64,000 bases of DNA from Paraescarpia echinospica (GCA_020002185.1 CM034534.1:18715087-18779086); one strand, 5' to 3'. Shown: positions 11,161-23,300, numbered from the stretch's first letter. Translations and numbers: made by a program. Notes: generated by a model from the sequence alone, not told the origin.

Positions 11161-12353
11161 GTAAAATTTCGTATACTGATTGATGATGTAAGGTCCAGAT
11201 GTCTGACCGCTCATCTTACAGAACGTTTCGCAGGATGTTCACCGTGTTCAGATATTTCATCCAGATTACTCCCAAAAAAATTATCTCAAAAACCTGCTTC
11301 ACACATTTTCCTCAGAGAAGTTGGCAGACACCCGCACCCATCCAGTTCTTATATTGATATTAGGTCAATCGTCACAGTAGCTATCTCTTTGGTTGGCATT
11401 AGCACATTGTTTGCTTGGACCACACAACAAATTAATTTGAGAACCATGCCTTTGAGACAACTGACAATTGGCTGAGAACGGATAATTGTCAAATCAACGG
11501 TTTCCATTAGTAAAAAATGTTTGGTCGAATGTGAGGATATGATATTGCCTTGCCTGCTCTGACACAAACGTCAGAATAGGGCAGATGCAGGATGGGTCAC
11601 TGAGATCAAGGTCAGTCATTGGCATGGACTTTAAAGAAGCCTGCTATGGGTGTTGGACACGATGCAGCGTCTGTATCTTACCGGACCACGCTGGTGTAGT
11701 GGAGCGAAGAAGTCGGGAGCCAGTGTCTTATCATAGTAGAGCAGCTGTTTAAATATCTTCTGGCTTATATATACTAGTTTACGACTGACGCAGGTATTTT
11801 GATTAATCACTTTTTATACATATAAGGTTTGCGGGAAGACCATGCAAAATACGGAAACCACAGTGTCAGCCACACAATACGTATTGGCTGTCAGTCTTTA
11901 GACTGACAGCCGATACGTGTACCTGTCGAACGTGTGTATTGTTACCACATACACAACAACACACGGAGGCGAAAAACAACGATCGTTACTACACAACGTA
12001 TTGTACAAAACTTTACAAACGTTATCATGCCATGTAGGATCGAGTTCAATTGAAATCCTGCCACCTAGCGACCTTGAAAGAACCAAACGGCGGTATTTGG
12101 TAAAATCATGGATTGTAGCGGGGGTTGGACGGCGCATAAAATGTTGGCCATTGGGTATTTAACAGCCATCTTGTAATTATGCAAATGACCATTATTCCAA
12201 TCAAATATTGTACGATATTGCAAATTCGTCCTTGTATCAATGGCCTTATTCTATAATTTGAAATCACCCAAGTATGTCATCAGACAGCAAAGATATTGCA
12301 ACATTTTGATTGATGGTGGCCATATTAGATTGATGCAAATTAGACAAACTTCC
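11161..12353. other. Spacer, no gene recognised; contains an 18-bp-arm hairpin
   Basis: No exon seen. 11879-11896 and 11901-11918 are inverted repeats matching at 17 of 18 bases around a TTTA loop (core TTGGCTGTCAGTC). It may be the relic core of a fold-back element. Confidence 0.6.
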
Positions 12354-12667
12354 CGTGTAGACCGCGGTGGCGCCGTGTATAGAGCATCGGACTCTCATTC
12401 GAGTGAACCCGTGTTCGAATCCTGTGCTGCCGTGTCGATCCTTGGGCAAGTACGTTGCCCCAGTTTACTCAGCTGTATGAACGAATATTTGGCTATGGAC
12501 AGTGGTAGATATTTGTGTACGAATAGTTTTCGCGCACTAATTGCAGCGTAGCTGTATGTTTCCCAAAATGTCGATGTGTTCGATTGAAAAGGTATGCCAG
12601 GGAGGAAAGTGTGAAGTGCTTTGAGCAGTCTTGAGTACTGGATACTGCGCTACATAATAACTTACCT
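12354..12667 (+). mobile_element. tRNA-derived SINE, copy 1
   Basis: The tRNA-like head GTGTAGACCGCGGTGGCGCC has an A-box-like region and a B box in GTGTTCGAATCC. A core GTCGATCCTTGGGCAAG follows, and the tail GAAGTGCTTTGAGCAG resembles the 3' end of the L2-like LINE at 18.8-20.1 kb. Other copies are at 40655, 44668 and 54741. The head variant is shared with the 54741 copy, as expected if both derive from one duplicated segment. Confidence 0.85.
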
Positions 12668-13048
12668 TTATCTTTCTTTTTCCTCTGCAGGGATATCTCA
12701 GGACTTCAAATACACACACACTCTCGCGCGAGCAAATACACACACATGCATGGACGCACGCACACCACACAAAATTACCCATATTCAAATTAGCAATACA
12801 CCTCAGACGGTAACACCGTGGAAAGATGCGATTAAATGTGACAACACACCATGCAGTCTAACTTCCGTCACGATTTCCCAACATTTGTAATGTTTATTTG
12901 CTTCATATTTACGTTACCAGAAGGAGCAGGCATTAAAAATGTCTAATTCGAGAATGTAGCCCTTAAAACACTAAACCGTAATAGCAGTTGTTCCAATTAC
13001 TGGACAATAGCTCTGCTAACCACAAAGTTATGACCGTGGATCGCGTTG

Positions 13049-13074
13049 GCCATTTAATCAGCGTCGACGGTTAT
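13049..13074 (+). promoter_or_regulatory. Conserved 26-bp upstream block, unit A
   Basis: It starts CCATTTAATCAGCGTCGACG one base in. It is near-identical in the three DEG/ENaC units (25684-25709 and 59604-59629), each time 75-87 bp before the exon 1 ATG. It is inferred to be a core promoter or 5' UTR element, and function is untested. Confidence 0.5.
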
Positions 13075-13158
13075 GCTATATAACATTGTGCGCTAATTAT
13101 GTATTTATTCCCCAGCTGCGCCCGTTTTCACGCTGCAAGTAGTGTCTAATGTTTTGGC

Positions 13159-13300
13159 ATGGCGCTGTATCGCACTGACACTGAACAGAAGGTCTGGAGG
13201 CCAGGATATGCAAATTGAAAAGCCGGACAACAACGGAGATAACTAGAATCAGAGGAATGCACATTAGTTTCGCGCCTGGCAGGCGTTTTGTAAAAACTAG
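13159..13300 (+). pseudogene. DEG/ENaC exon 1 relic, unit A
   Basis: It begins MALYRTDTEQKVWRPGYAN then TGA. It carries the same 5-nt deletion as unit C relative to the intact exon at 25785. A further deletion of about 75 bp after GCGTTTTGTAAAA removes the HG motif and the splice donor, so it cannot function. This is the N-terminal cytoplasmic exon of a sodium-channel paralogue. Confidence 0.85.
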
Positions 13301-13397
13301 TTAGTGGAATACTCATAATGTGTACGTAAATCAACCAGTATGCCAGAGTGCATGTGACCTAGACGAACTTCGGAAGCGTTGCATCTGATCCGTAAAA

Positions 13398-13495
13398 CCG
13401 TATGTCGTCGCTGGAAGTACGCATGAGTTGAAGACTTGTCTATTCAAGCAGGTTCCAAAATTACCCTTGATGTCGCGGTGTTTGGCGAATGCTGT
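13398..13495 (-). mobile_element. 98-bp internal fragment of the RTE element
   Basis: It is nearly identical to 15836-15933 of the full-length RTE element (CGTCGCTGGAAGTACGCATG ... GGCGAATGCTGT). It replaces about 900 bp present in unit C, where an hAT element sits. Confidence 0.85.
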
Positions 13496-13928
13496 ACGCG
13501 ACACTGCATAAATGTTTGCATCTATGATCTGTTTCTTTATGTTATGCTGAGTACCCTAATTTTGAGTGATTTATTGAGATACTGCTTCGAAAATGTTCAA
13601 ACAACACCGCCAAATAAATATATCCAACAGCAACCTGTCTGTCTTCCGGTGTCATGTCTGACGGTAGCGAAATGCTGAGGATCCGACTCCGATTTCCCAA
13701 TTGTCATCACGTTCCGAAGCCTATGCCAAGTTAACTGTTTGAAGGCATGGGTCGCAATGCAAGTCCCACGACCGGAATTTGGGTGCAGCAACAAAAAGGT
13801 AAGAATCGCTGGGATAGATGACGCAGTGGGCCTGAATAGATTTGAAGTGGCACCTGCATCGTGTCAAACCTTTCCAATCGGCTAAATAAATCCATTTGTT
13901 TTTCGTCTCACATAAGGAGCATGATGCA

Positions 13929-13929
13929 A

Positions 13930-13967
<38 letters not shown>
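13929..13967. repeat. (TA)n microsatellite
   Basis: TATATACATATATATATATA-type array just before the hAT remnant of unit A. Confidence 0.9.
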
Positions 13968-13969
<2 letters not shown>

Positions 13970-13972
<3 letters not shown>

Positions 13973-14078
13973 CATCCCGCGGGCCACATTGTATACAATC
14001 TCGCTTTTAGTCCGCGGGCCGCATGGAATAGCTTCACCGGCCGCATTTGACCCGCGAGTCGCAGTTTACCGACCACTG
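13970..14078 (+). mobile_element. 3' end of an hAT element, unit A
   Basis: It has GGCCGCATTTGACCCGCGAG and ends TTACCGACCACTG, the reverse complement of a CAGTGGTCGGTAA hAT terminus. It is homologous to the end of the element at 60097-61390. The rest of the element is missing here. Confidence 0.65.
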
Positions 14079-14280
14079 CCATGTAGGTCTATTAAATAAT
14101 ATATCGGCTACAGCTTCTTTACTACACCAGATATAGCTGGGGACGGTTTACGTAATTTGCAAAAATAGAACTTCGATTGTATTAATGCGTATGAATGTTT
14201 GATGTCTGATGTCGTTGTTCGACGTTAGTCTGTTTTTTTGCTTACGATTGTTCCAACTATAAAATGCGGTTTTCCGCACT

Positions 14281-14391
14281 TGTGTGTGTGTTTATTTGTT
14301 TATGTGTCTGCGTGCATGTGTTTGGGTGTGCGCTTGTATGCGTGTGTTCGTGTGTGCGTGCGTGTGTGCGTGCGTGATGTGCGCCTGCATC

Positions 14392-14449
<58 letters not shown>

Positions 14450-14470
14450 CGCGTGTTCATGTGTGTATAT
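14281..14470 (+). repeat. TG-rich array with pure (TG)n core
   Basis: Pure (TG)n at about 14394-14441, then GCGCGCGC, flanked by degenerate TG sequence. Z-DNA-prone. Confidence 0.95.
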
Positions 14471-14992
14471 GTGCGAGTATATGAGCAAGACTCAGTATAC
14501 TTATTTATGTACATTAACATTTTTGATACGTTTTTAAAAATATTTCAGCCCCTATTAGGACACGTATGTTCGTGTCGTTCATCAACTTATCTATGTTAAC
14601 TTTGAACCATTGTAAGTGCATCTCCTCACAAACGCCGAGGTCCACTCGCCTCTTTCACTGTTCATTAACATACCCTGACCTTTGAGAAAATACAATGATA
14701 GTTATTTATTGATTTGAGTTATGTACTTACGTGTTTTATCAGCTCTGATTTCCTGGAGGGGCGACAACGAGTTATTGGTTTTATGTCACTTAAGCCCAAT
14801 GTAGGTAATAAAACAACGCGAGATAACAACTGCTGTAGCAATTACGAAACAATAGCACATCTATAATTGATGCATGTTAGTTGCAAAACAAATGTGCAGA
14901 TGTCAACTAAATTATCAATAATCAAAATTGATTACCTACATACAAATGTTACAAGTTAAACGCTAATGTGTTGTAATTCTGTTCTCTGCTAG
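14471..14992. other. Relic intron of unit A, no element recognised
   Basis: A block at 14818-14850 (GATAACAACTGCTGTAGCAA) resembles 25646-25670 upstream of the intact exon 1. Otherwise nothing identifiable. Confidence 0.4.
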
Positions 14993-15152
14993 GAGATCAA
15001 CTTGCCATCACCTCACGGCGATTGCGTGGAAGTCCAAAAGCTGCGCTACTTTGATTACTACTCGCAGGCGGCTTGATTCAGGGAATGCGTCACGAACTTC
15101 GTCGTGAAAACATGTGGCTTTAGAGATAGCTACATGCCACAGCTTAGCTAAG
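14993..15152 (+). pseudogene. DEG/ENaC cysteine-rich exon relic, unit A (equivalent of exon 6)
   Basis: The acceptor tctgctag is kept. It reads EINLPSPHGDCVEVQKLRYF then DYYSQAA, stop, FRECVTNFVVKTCGF. It is clearly homologous to 42927-43086. Two in-frame stops are present (TGC to TGA at the Cys of ACVREC, and TAA near the end), so this copy is dead. Confidence 0.92.
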
Positions 15153-15434
15153 GTTTGTGTAATCACGATTCTCTCTCAGTCTGGTAGATATGTGAACCAA
15201 ACATTGGTTATGACCTACAAACATGCCACTTAGCGTTTCTGTAGACTGTGCCTCAAGTCATGTTTCCAGAAGTGTAAATATGAAGTATTTGCCTTGGCAA
15301 CCTTTACAAAAATGGTTGCCACGTCCATTTTCGACAAAGAGAATGTTATATTATGCAGTAGTTAAATTAATATATAGTTTCCTATTGTACGTTTTTTATT
15401 TCATGTATGTTTTTGTATATATATATCATCATCA

Positions 15435-15884
15435 TCATTGTGTAGTATCCCGTGGTTGGGCGACGACCTCAGCATGTCGTTTCCAAATCTGCCTGTCTTC
15501 CGCTATCCTCTGCCAGATGGTTCCCTTCCAGTACTCGTCTAGTTCGTCTCTCCACCGTCTCGCCGTTCTTCCTCTAGATCGTTTCCCTTCGTAAGGTCTC
15601 CAGGTTGTGATACGTGATGCCCATCGGTTATCTCGTAGTCCGCTTATGTGCCCTGCCCAGGTCCACTTCTGTCTTCTGATTTGTTGTATCACGTCTATGA
15701 ACTTTGTCTTTTGCCTTACCCCGATATTTTTTTTTTTCTCCCGATATGTAATGTTTAACATACTTCTTTCCATCTTTGATTGTGCGGCTGCTTGCTTGTT
15801 CTTTGCCTGGATGGTGAGTGCCCGTGTTTCCGCGCCGTATGACGTCGCTGGAAGTACGCATGAGTTGAAGACTTGTCTATTCAA
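15435..15884 (-). pseudogene. RTE element, C-terminal region
   Basis: It contains QVFNSCVLPATSYGAETRAL, ERSMLNITYREKKKN, GHISGLRDNRW and the basic block GKRSRGRTARRWRDEL. These are typical of the region after the RT thumb in RTE-type LINEs. A frameshift separates it from the RT frame. Confidence 0.88.
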
Positions 15885-16035
15885 GCAGGTTCCAAAATTA
15901 CCCTTGATGTCGCGGTGTTTGGCGAATGCTGTCCAGTCGGCTGTGATCCTTCTTTGAATCTCCTTCTCTTGGTTTTTGTCTCTGATACTGTATCGCTGTC
16001 CCAGATAGACGTGGCTCTATCTGCGTCGTGTTGAT

Positions 16036-17349
16036 CTATATTGGTGTGTCATTTTCTAGCATCACTTTTGTCTTCGAGATGTTTATCTTAAGACCTTGTT
16101 TTTCACTTTCATCAGCTAGCTCCTGCAGCACGATTTGAAATTCTTGTGGTGTAATAGCGGATATGAGTATGTCGTCGGCGAAGCGAAGATGGCTGATATA
16201 TTCTCCGTCTATCATCAAACCTCTGGTTTCGCAGGTCAGTCTTCTGAATATGCTTTCGAGGGTTGCCGTAAACAGCTTGGGCGATATGCTGTCACTCTGT
16301 CGAACCCCTCTCTTGATGTTGATTTTGTTGCTCTTTTTGTGTAGGCGGACAGTAACCGAGCTGTCGGTGTAGTTGTCATTCAGGAGATCGATGTACACAT
16401 CTTCTATCCCCTGTTCTTGAAGTGAGGTCAGTATTGTTTGAGTTTGCACCGAGTCGAAAGCCTTCTCGTAGTCGACGAAAGCGATGCAGAGCGGGATGTT
16501 ATATTCTCGGCACTTCTCTTTCAATTGGTTTGCGGCGTGTATATGGTCTGTCGCTGAGTACCGGCTTATGAATCCTGCTTGCTCTCGTGGTTGGTTTTCG
16601 TCCAGTGTCTTCTCTAGTCTATTTGTTAGTATCTTTGTGAGTAATTTGTAGATTTTTGATAACAGACATATCGGTTTGTAGTTCTTGAAGTCTTTCTTAT
16701 TTCCCTTTTTGAAGATTATCACCATCATTGCCTTCTTACAAGCGGTGTGTATTCGTCTTTCTGATAAGCATTTAGTATACAGCTTTGCCAATGTCTTCGA
16801 GATGATATATTCTCCTGCTTTTAATGTTTCAATGTTTACATGGTCGTTGCCTGATGTCTTCCCATTCTTCATATTGCTTAGCGCAGCTTCCACTTCCCAT
16901 GGTGTTATATCTGGTACCTCTTTCGTGTCTGTATGAATTATGGTAATCTGTTCACTGTCATATAGCTCGTTGTAGAATTCCTCCATTCGTTCCATGATCA
17001 TATCTTGGTCTTGTATTTCTCTATCCTGCTTGTCTAGAAGTGTAATCAGTCTGTATCGGCCTAATGCCTGCGTTATTTTTGCTTTCTTCAGGCTCTTTGA
17101 TGACATAATCGTTTCTCGTATGTTCTCTTGTTTGTACTTTCTAATGTCCTCCTTCGCTTTCCTTTTGATGGTCTTGCATATTTCTGCGTACTCGATTTGT
17201 TTTTTACGGTCGCCGTTCTGCACCATTTGTCGTCGTTTCTTCATTAGTGCTCGTATCGGTGACGATATTCTCGTCGCTACATGCCTGATGATTGCTTTGG
17301 CTACACTTGATGCACTTAGTTGGATCATCTCAGTGATGTTTTCCCTCAT
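16036..17349 (-). pseudogene. RTE element, reverse transcriptase domain
   Basis: 437 codons open. RT motifs are visible: GKTSGNDHVNIETLKAG, KDFKNYKPICLLSKIYKLLT, FVDYEKAFDSVQ, GVRQSDSISPKLF and the catalytic box LRFADDILIS. The two Asp of FADD are retained. The reading frame is broken upstream and downstream. Confidence 0.93.
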
Positions 17350-17479
17350 GGAGTTGATGTGCGTCTAGTTCCTGTAGGGTATCGAATCGATTTCGCAATT
17401 TGGGTTGGAATCCGAACTTTATTCTTCCGATTTGTGTGGTATCTACACTCGGTGTTCTCTTGTTTATTAACTTCTTCCT

Positions 17480-18361
17480 TTCAGCCTTGACGTCTAGTTT
17501 GATGTTGCTCATTACCACTCTGTCCAATGTTGACTTGGTTGATTACATTTAAGACAGTGACCAAGTCTGGCTTGTGTGTTAGGATGTAGTCATTTTCGTT
17601 CTTCGTTTCTTCATTTGGGCTTTTCCATGTCCATCTGCTCCCTGCTTTCTTCTGGAACATGGTATTCATGATTTTGTACTTTCTTGATACTGCCCATTCT
17701 ACAAGGTGTCGCCCCTTTCATTTCTCACACCTTGGCCAAATATGCCTGATGCCGTTTCCGAAATATTTTTTCGTTTCCCTTCTTGTGCATAAAAGTCACC
17801 CATCACTATCGTGTAGTGGGTTGGCTTTTCTAAGGTCTCATCCATGTCGTTGTAGAAATTGTCTGTGTCTTCTTCTGAGTATGATGTTGTTGGTGTATAT
17901 ACTTGTACTATCTTCAGCTTGTAGAGCTTTGTTATGCATAGAACCAGTTCGGCTACTCGGGGTTGATGCTGTTAACCGTCACTATGTTTTTTTCCATTTC
18001 TTGTTTATGAGAAAGCCTACTCCAGCTTGGCCGTTGTTCGCTGTGGAATGGTATAGAAGATAGCCGCTTTGTAAGGTAGTGAAACATTCCTCTCTTCTTC
18101 TGACTTCTCCGATCCCGAACACATCCCATACCAACTTGGTTTCCCTAAGTTCTTCCTCCAGTTCTTGTCTTAGTAGTGTTCATCTCTTGGTAGTGTTTTT
18201 ACGTTATATGTTGCTTTCTTCAGTCTACTTACCTTCTCTCGGCGGCTCTTCTTGGCCCAAAGATTCTTAGCACCCCCTGCACGTAGCCCTACTTGACCCG
18301 AACCGCCTTCTTGGTCATATACTCTTTCGATGCTGCTACGGACTGCGGGCCTTGTCTTCAT
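17480..18361 (-). pseudogene. RTE element, degraded endonuclease region
   Basis: Fragments in several frames: the start region (SRLKKATYNVKTL), GIGEVRRREECFTTLQSG, HSTANNGQAGVGFLINKK and KAGSRWTWKSPNEETKNEND. The last matches the W-T-W-x-SP-x4-N-x-IDYI end of APE-type endonucleases. Multiple stops and indels are present. Confidence 0.75.
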
Positions 18362-18496
18362 TGTACTTTGGATGCTGGTGTTGTTGGCCTACCCTTCCAC
18401 GCTGGCCGGTGCGTGTTGGAAGGGGGGGAGACGTAGGGTGAATGAAATTGTCCAAATTTCGACAAGGCAGCCGAACCAGTACCGAACCACTGCTCA

Positions 18497-18672
<176 letters not shown>

Positions 18673-18787
18673 GTTTGTCCATCTGACATTTCGTAGATTC
18701 GCCAGCGGGCCCTTTTGGGTGATGCGTGGTTTGAGACTTTTTAAATTTCACCCGGGACGTATTTAAGATGGAGATCTTAAGTAGGGC

Positions 18788-20093
18788 CACAGTACAGAGG
18801 CAACACTGCTGAGAATCCACAACGATTTACTCTTATCTGCGGATAATCGGTGTGTCTCGTGTCTAGTCCTCCTTGACTTGTCTGCTGCTTTTGACACGAT
18901 TGACCACCAGGTGCTTGTGTCACGTCTGTCCAAGTAGATCGGCGTTTCGGACACAGCACTAAACTGGTTTACCTCGTATCTCGAAAACAGAAAACAAGCT
19001 ATTAAGATTGGAGAAGCCATCTCGAACGTGTCGGTGCTGACATGCGGTGTCCTCCAAGGGTCAGTCTTGGGACCGTCACTGTTCACCATATACACGGCTG
19101 GTGAACTGGGTTGCAAAATCCGACAACATGGCTTGGATTTTCATATGTACGCTGACGATACGCAGCTTTACACAACATTCATGATCGCCGACACATCTGT
19201 TGCCATATATCAGCTAAAAACATGCATTGCTGACATCAACGGTTGGATGACAGCAAACAAACTTCAATTAAATGGTGACAAAACTGAAGTTCTGTTCACG
19301 GGATCAGAGGCGCTGCGCAGAAAGATACCTAAAACAACAAAGATCAACGTTGGAGATGCCCAAGTGACCCCCAGTACATGTGACAGAAATCTTGGGGTTA
19401 TGTTTGATGCTGGACTTACAATGGATCAACAAGTCAGTGCCATCTGTAGATCTTCTGATCTGCAAATCCGAAATGTGGGTAAAATCATCAAATTTCTTAC
19501 GCCAGGAGCTGCCGAACAAATCATCCATTTATTTTTAACGTCTAGACTGGATGGTTGTAATTCGCTGCTGTCCGGAACTAACAAGTGTCAGCTACGTAGA
19601 CTGCAGTGCATTCAGAACACGACTGCTCGTTTAATCACACGAACAAGGAAACACGAGCACGTAACACCAGTACTGAAATTTCTCCATTGGCTTCCCATCC
19701 AAGAAATAATTACATTTAAAATTCTCCTGATCACCTTCAAGGCACTCCACGGACTTGCACCGCAATACATTTCCGAGCTTCTTGTTGAATGTCAGCCCAC
19801 ATGCTCCCTCCGATCGAATTCTGCTTGTCTGCTGACAGTACCAACCACACGCCTCAAGTCATTCGGAGACCGTGCGTTCTCCAAAGCGGCCCCTGTACTT
19901 TGGAACAATCTCCCACAGTCAGTCAGACAGTGTGACACTATTGCGTCGTTTAAGACGGCGCTGAAGACACACCTTTTTAAAATCGCTTTCACTACCTAAA
20001 TGAGGGACATATAATTGTGTAGTTTTTTGTAAAGCGCTTTGAACAGAACCAATGATTGGATAGAGCGCTATATAAGACTTTATTATTATTATT
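18788..20093 (+). mobile_element. 5'-truncated L2/CR1-like LINE with RT C-terminal half
   Basis: It is open from HSTEATLLRIHNDLLLSADN (18788) through LDLSAAFDTIDHQ to a single TAG after VSRLSK. It then runs through GVLQGSVLGPSLF, the catalytic YADDTQLY, and the tail HWLPIQEIITFKIL, HGLAPQYISEL, FGDRAFSKAAPVLWNNLPQ to a stop at 19999. The 3' end is GTAAAGCGCTTTGAACAG ... GCGCTATATAAG plus (TTA)n. With one premature stop it is comparatively young, but it lacks the endonuclease and ORF1. Confidence 0.92.
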
Positions 20094-20094
20094 A

Positions 20095-20560
20095 TCTTGG
20101 GATCAACATTTCAAAAGGTTGTTCTTGAAGTTGCAACAGAGGAACTGAATGTTTTTCTATGTCATCGTAATAATGTCGTGTAGAAATGTATTGTTGCATA
20201 TACGCATACTATTCTAATAGTTTTCATTCATTGTAGTTTGAAATCTATGAATGTGTGTTTTGGCTTGTTAAACATAATTACACAATTTATGTTTGTTTTC
20301 GACATCATTGTTGATGTACCAATCCCTTCTACAAATAAGTCATTGGATGAAACCTGACATTTTGAGTTGTTTTCAGATTACAGAATCTAAATACATGTAG
20401 GCAAATCAGACCACTGCACTGTTGTGTTATGTAAATAGCAAAACGCAAAACAAATAATAATAATAATAAATTTCTTAAAATGTTGGGGCGCGATTAAACA
20501 AGACCAAGGACTTTTTACCATGTTCACTGCATATTCAGCGTAAATAAAAAAAAATATATT
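20095..20560. other. Unassigned spacer
   Basis: AT-rich with a short (AAT)n run near 20455. No gene or element recognised. Confidence 0.5.
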
Positions 20561-20568
20561 ATGTATAC

Positions 20569-21357
20569 CAGACCTGGGGTCAGATACATTGCGCCGAAAT
20601 CAATATGTATCTGTATTTTATCTAGATACATTCCAAATGTATCTGAAATTTAAGATACATTTCAGATACATTTTAGATACATTTTAGATACATTTTAGAT
20701 ACATTTTAGATACATTTTAGATAGATCATTGGTCAAGAAGGGATATGTCCCACTCCCACGTAGCCAAAAGGTGTTAATTGTAATTATAGGAAACAATTAG
20801 TAGAAGCCAAGTACCTACTCATGGCTTCATCATAACCACCAAAGGAACCAGTTTCTTTTGAAAATGTCTGACAGCAATTAAAGAAGCCAATTAATTTACT
20901 CATGGATCATTCGAGCAGATCATGAACTTACAGCTGTCACACATCAAAGGTGAGAATGGCAATTGTGTTTGCTTTAATGTGGGTCAAACAGATCATATAA
21001 AAGGTGCAGAACTCATGCCAGCGTCAGCGTAACCATTTGACACTGAGTGATCAAACATAAATGTAGCTGTAATTGTATTCTATTTGTATGTATGCAAGTG
21101 TAATAGTCAAATAAAGCTGTCATAAATAAATAAACTGAGTGTTTTTTAGTTTCTTATACTTCGCCATTACCGATCGCAAATTTAACCATACAAATGTATC
21201 TGTGTCTGTATCTAGATACATTTAGAAATAATGTATCTGTATATGTATCTAGATACATTTAGAAATAATGTATCTGTATATGTATCTGTATCTGGCCAAA
21301 TTAAAATGTATTTGTATCTTATCTAGATACTTTTCAAATGTATCTGCCCCATGTCTG
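20569..21357. mobile_element. Non-autonomous hAT-type element with perfect 8-bp target duplication
   Basis: Termini CAGACCTGGGGTCAGATACA and its inverted partner ending TGTATCTGCCCCATGTCTG. The 8-bp duplication ATGTATAC is perfect (20561-20568 and 21358-21365). Both subterminal regions are packed with TAGATACATTT and palindromic GTATCTAGATAC modules. No transposase is encoded in 789 bp. Confidence 0.9.
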
Positions 21358-21599
21358 ATGTATACACAACTGATTTGAGATGATCCACCCACGTGTATTG
21401 TTTCACAATATACACGTTGTCTTTTGCCGGCTACAAATAAGTTGTATTCATAGTATAATGTAATTTAACTTGTATATAAAATGCTCACAACCAATAATGT
21501 TCAAAACATCAGTGATACCAACACATCGTAATAAACGTACTTTTCCCAAGGAGAAATTAAGCACAACTAATTTTGCTGTTACCATCGTTGAGAATTGTG

Positions 21600-21870
<271 letters not shown>

Positions 21871-22470
21871 CACAATGTATATTTTTACATAGCTCGTATG
21901 CAAATGATAGATGGATTTTCATTGCTGTGTCTACCCCTGATATTAATTGCTTCCTAAATCCGGTAATAGTTTTGTTTGAATTACCGTTTCCATTTGAAGA
22001 CTGTTACTATATGAAATGCAAGGTTAAATGATGATAAGACGTATTCGTCGGTATTTGTAACTTTCTGTTGCAAAACACCCAATTCAAATGCAGTTATTAG
22101 TAATATACGTGAATATGTGAACTACCTTTTAACACAATATTGCCCTGAAGGATATTAAGATATCAGAACGTGTGCAAATTGGTTTAGGAATGGTTGTAGG
22201 CCTGTAGCTCGGTTTCCGCGGTTTGTTCACTCAAAATAACTTCTGATGTCTCTGTGATGGCTTCCAGTCTGATGTCGTATCATTTTATAAACCTATCCTA
22301 TTACCTACCAGAAATTGTCATGTAACCGACTTATTTGTACTCATTGATTAGTCCAGCTTCGAACATCTTTATCACTTTTTTATATTGCTGCACATTTTTG
22401 GTCCCTTTTTGTCAGTTGGCAATATTGCACAATGCCGCAGTCATTTAAAAACTTACCTAGGTAACCGTAT
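21871..22470. other. Unassigned spacer in unit A
   Basis: No exon or element recognised. Confidence 0.5.
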
Positions 22471-22474
22471 TTTC

Positions 22475-22675
22475 CTATCCATCCATCCATCCATCCATCC
22501 ATCCATCCATCCATCCATCCATCCATCCATCCATCTATCCATCCATCCACCCATTCATTCATTCATCCATTCATTCATCCATCCATCCATCCATCCATCC
22601 ATCCATCCATCCATCCATCCATTCATTCATTCATCCATCCATCCATCCATCCATCCACCCATCTATCCATTAATA
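22475..22675. repeat. (ATCC)n/(ATTC)n tetranucleotide array
   Basis: About 200 bp of CCAT repeats with interspersed CATTCATT blocks. Confidence 0.98.
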
Positions 22676-22893
22676 TGTTCACAGGTTTAATAGTGCTAAT
22701 CGGTTTTTGAGATTAAATGACCTTATTAGTATTAATATTAAATATGCATATTGTAAAACAAATGTTACCATAACGATAATTATATTACGACGTGAACATT
22801 TTAAAAAGTATTTCAATAATGATTTTTAATAAATCCTCAGGCAGTGTTTAAACAATATTGCAGCTGTTATTTAAGCCATCGTATTCGTTTCAG

Positions 22894-23290
22894 AATCTAT
22901 TATGAAGAAATTTCCTACCCTGTGCGACTGACCTAAGGAATGTGACGTCACGCATTACAGGGTGTCCACGAGTTACGCTTCTGCCAGCCAGAATAAAGAT
23001 GACCGATTAGGTGCGTCAAGCGAATTCCAAAGACAATTGGTGGAGAACTTGAATAAATCGTTGGACACGAAGGAATGGGTCTTGCCAGAAAGTCGTCGAG
23101 GTAACACCGACGAGGCAAACGAGCATCTTGGTTCCATTCCAAAGAACGAACTCGCATATGTAGGAGAGGAGACCAAACCAGGCCAACACAGTTAGTACGG
23201 TGAAATATCCTCGTTCAGAGCTACAACTTTATAGTGGAAGTTGGATTTCAGAAATGGAAGACGAATTTCGAAATAGGTTTACTAACCCTA
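22894..23290 (+). pseudogene. DEG/ENaC exon 8 relic, unit A (start of the ectodomain insertion)
   Basis: The acceptor cgtttcag is kept. It reads CD-stop-PKECDVTHYRVSTSYAS, where the second Cys codon of CDCP has become TGA. It then continues LVENLNKSLDTKEWVLPESR and reaches a stop at 23193. Homology to 45038 onwards covers the first part of the unusual insertion and fades by about 23290, just before a perfect palindrome. The rest of the exon is gone. Confidence 0.9.
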
Positions 23291-23300
23291 TTAATATATA

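Noticed and set aside
10356..11214. Several frames rich in Cys/Val or His/Thr on both strands (also at 14257, 21448, 32536, 43328, 54513)
   Set aside because: Translations of TG/CA arrays, not genes.
12361..12432. tRNA genes at the SINE heads (12361, 18497, 39880, 40660, 44672, 54746)
   Set aside because: Imperfect acceptor stems and always attached to the same core and tail; these are retroposon heads.
17659..18063. Plus-strand frames over the RTE element (also 16994-17368, 38253-38534, 38890-39445)
   Set aside because: Antisense shadows of the minus-strand LINE.
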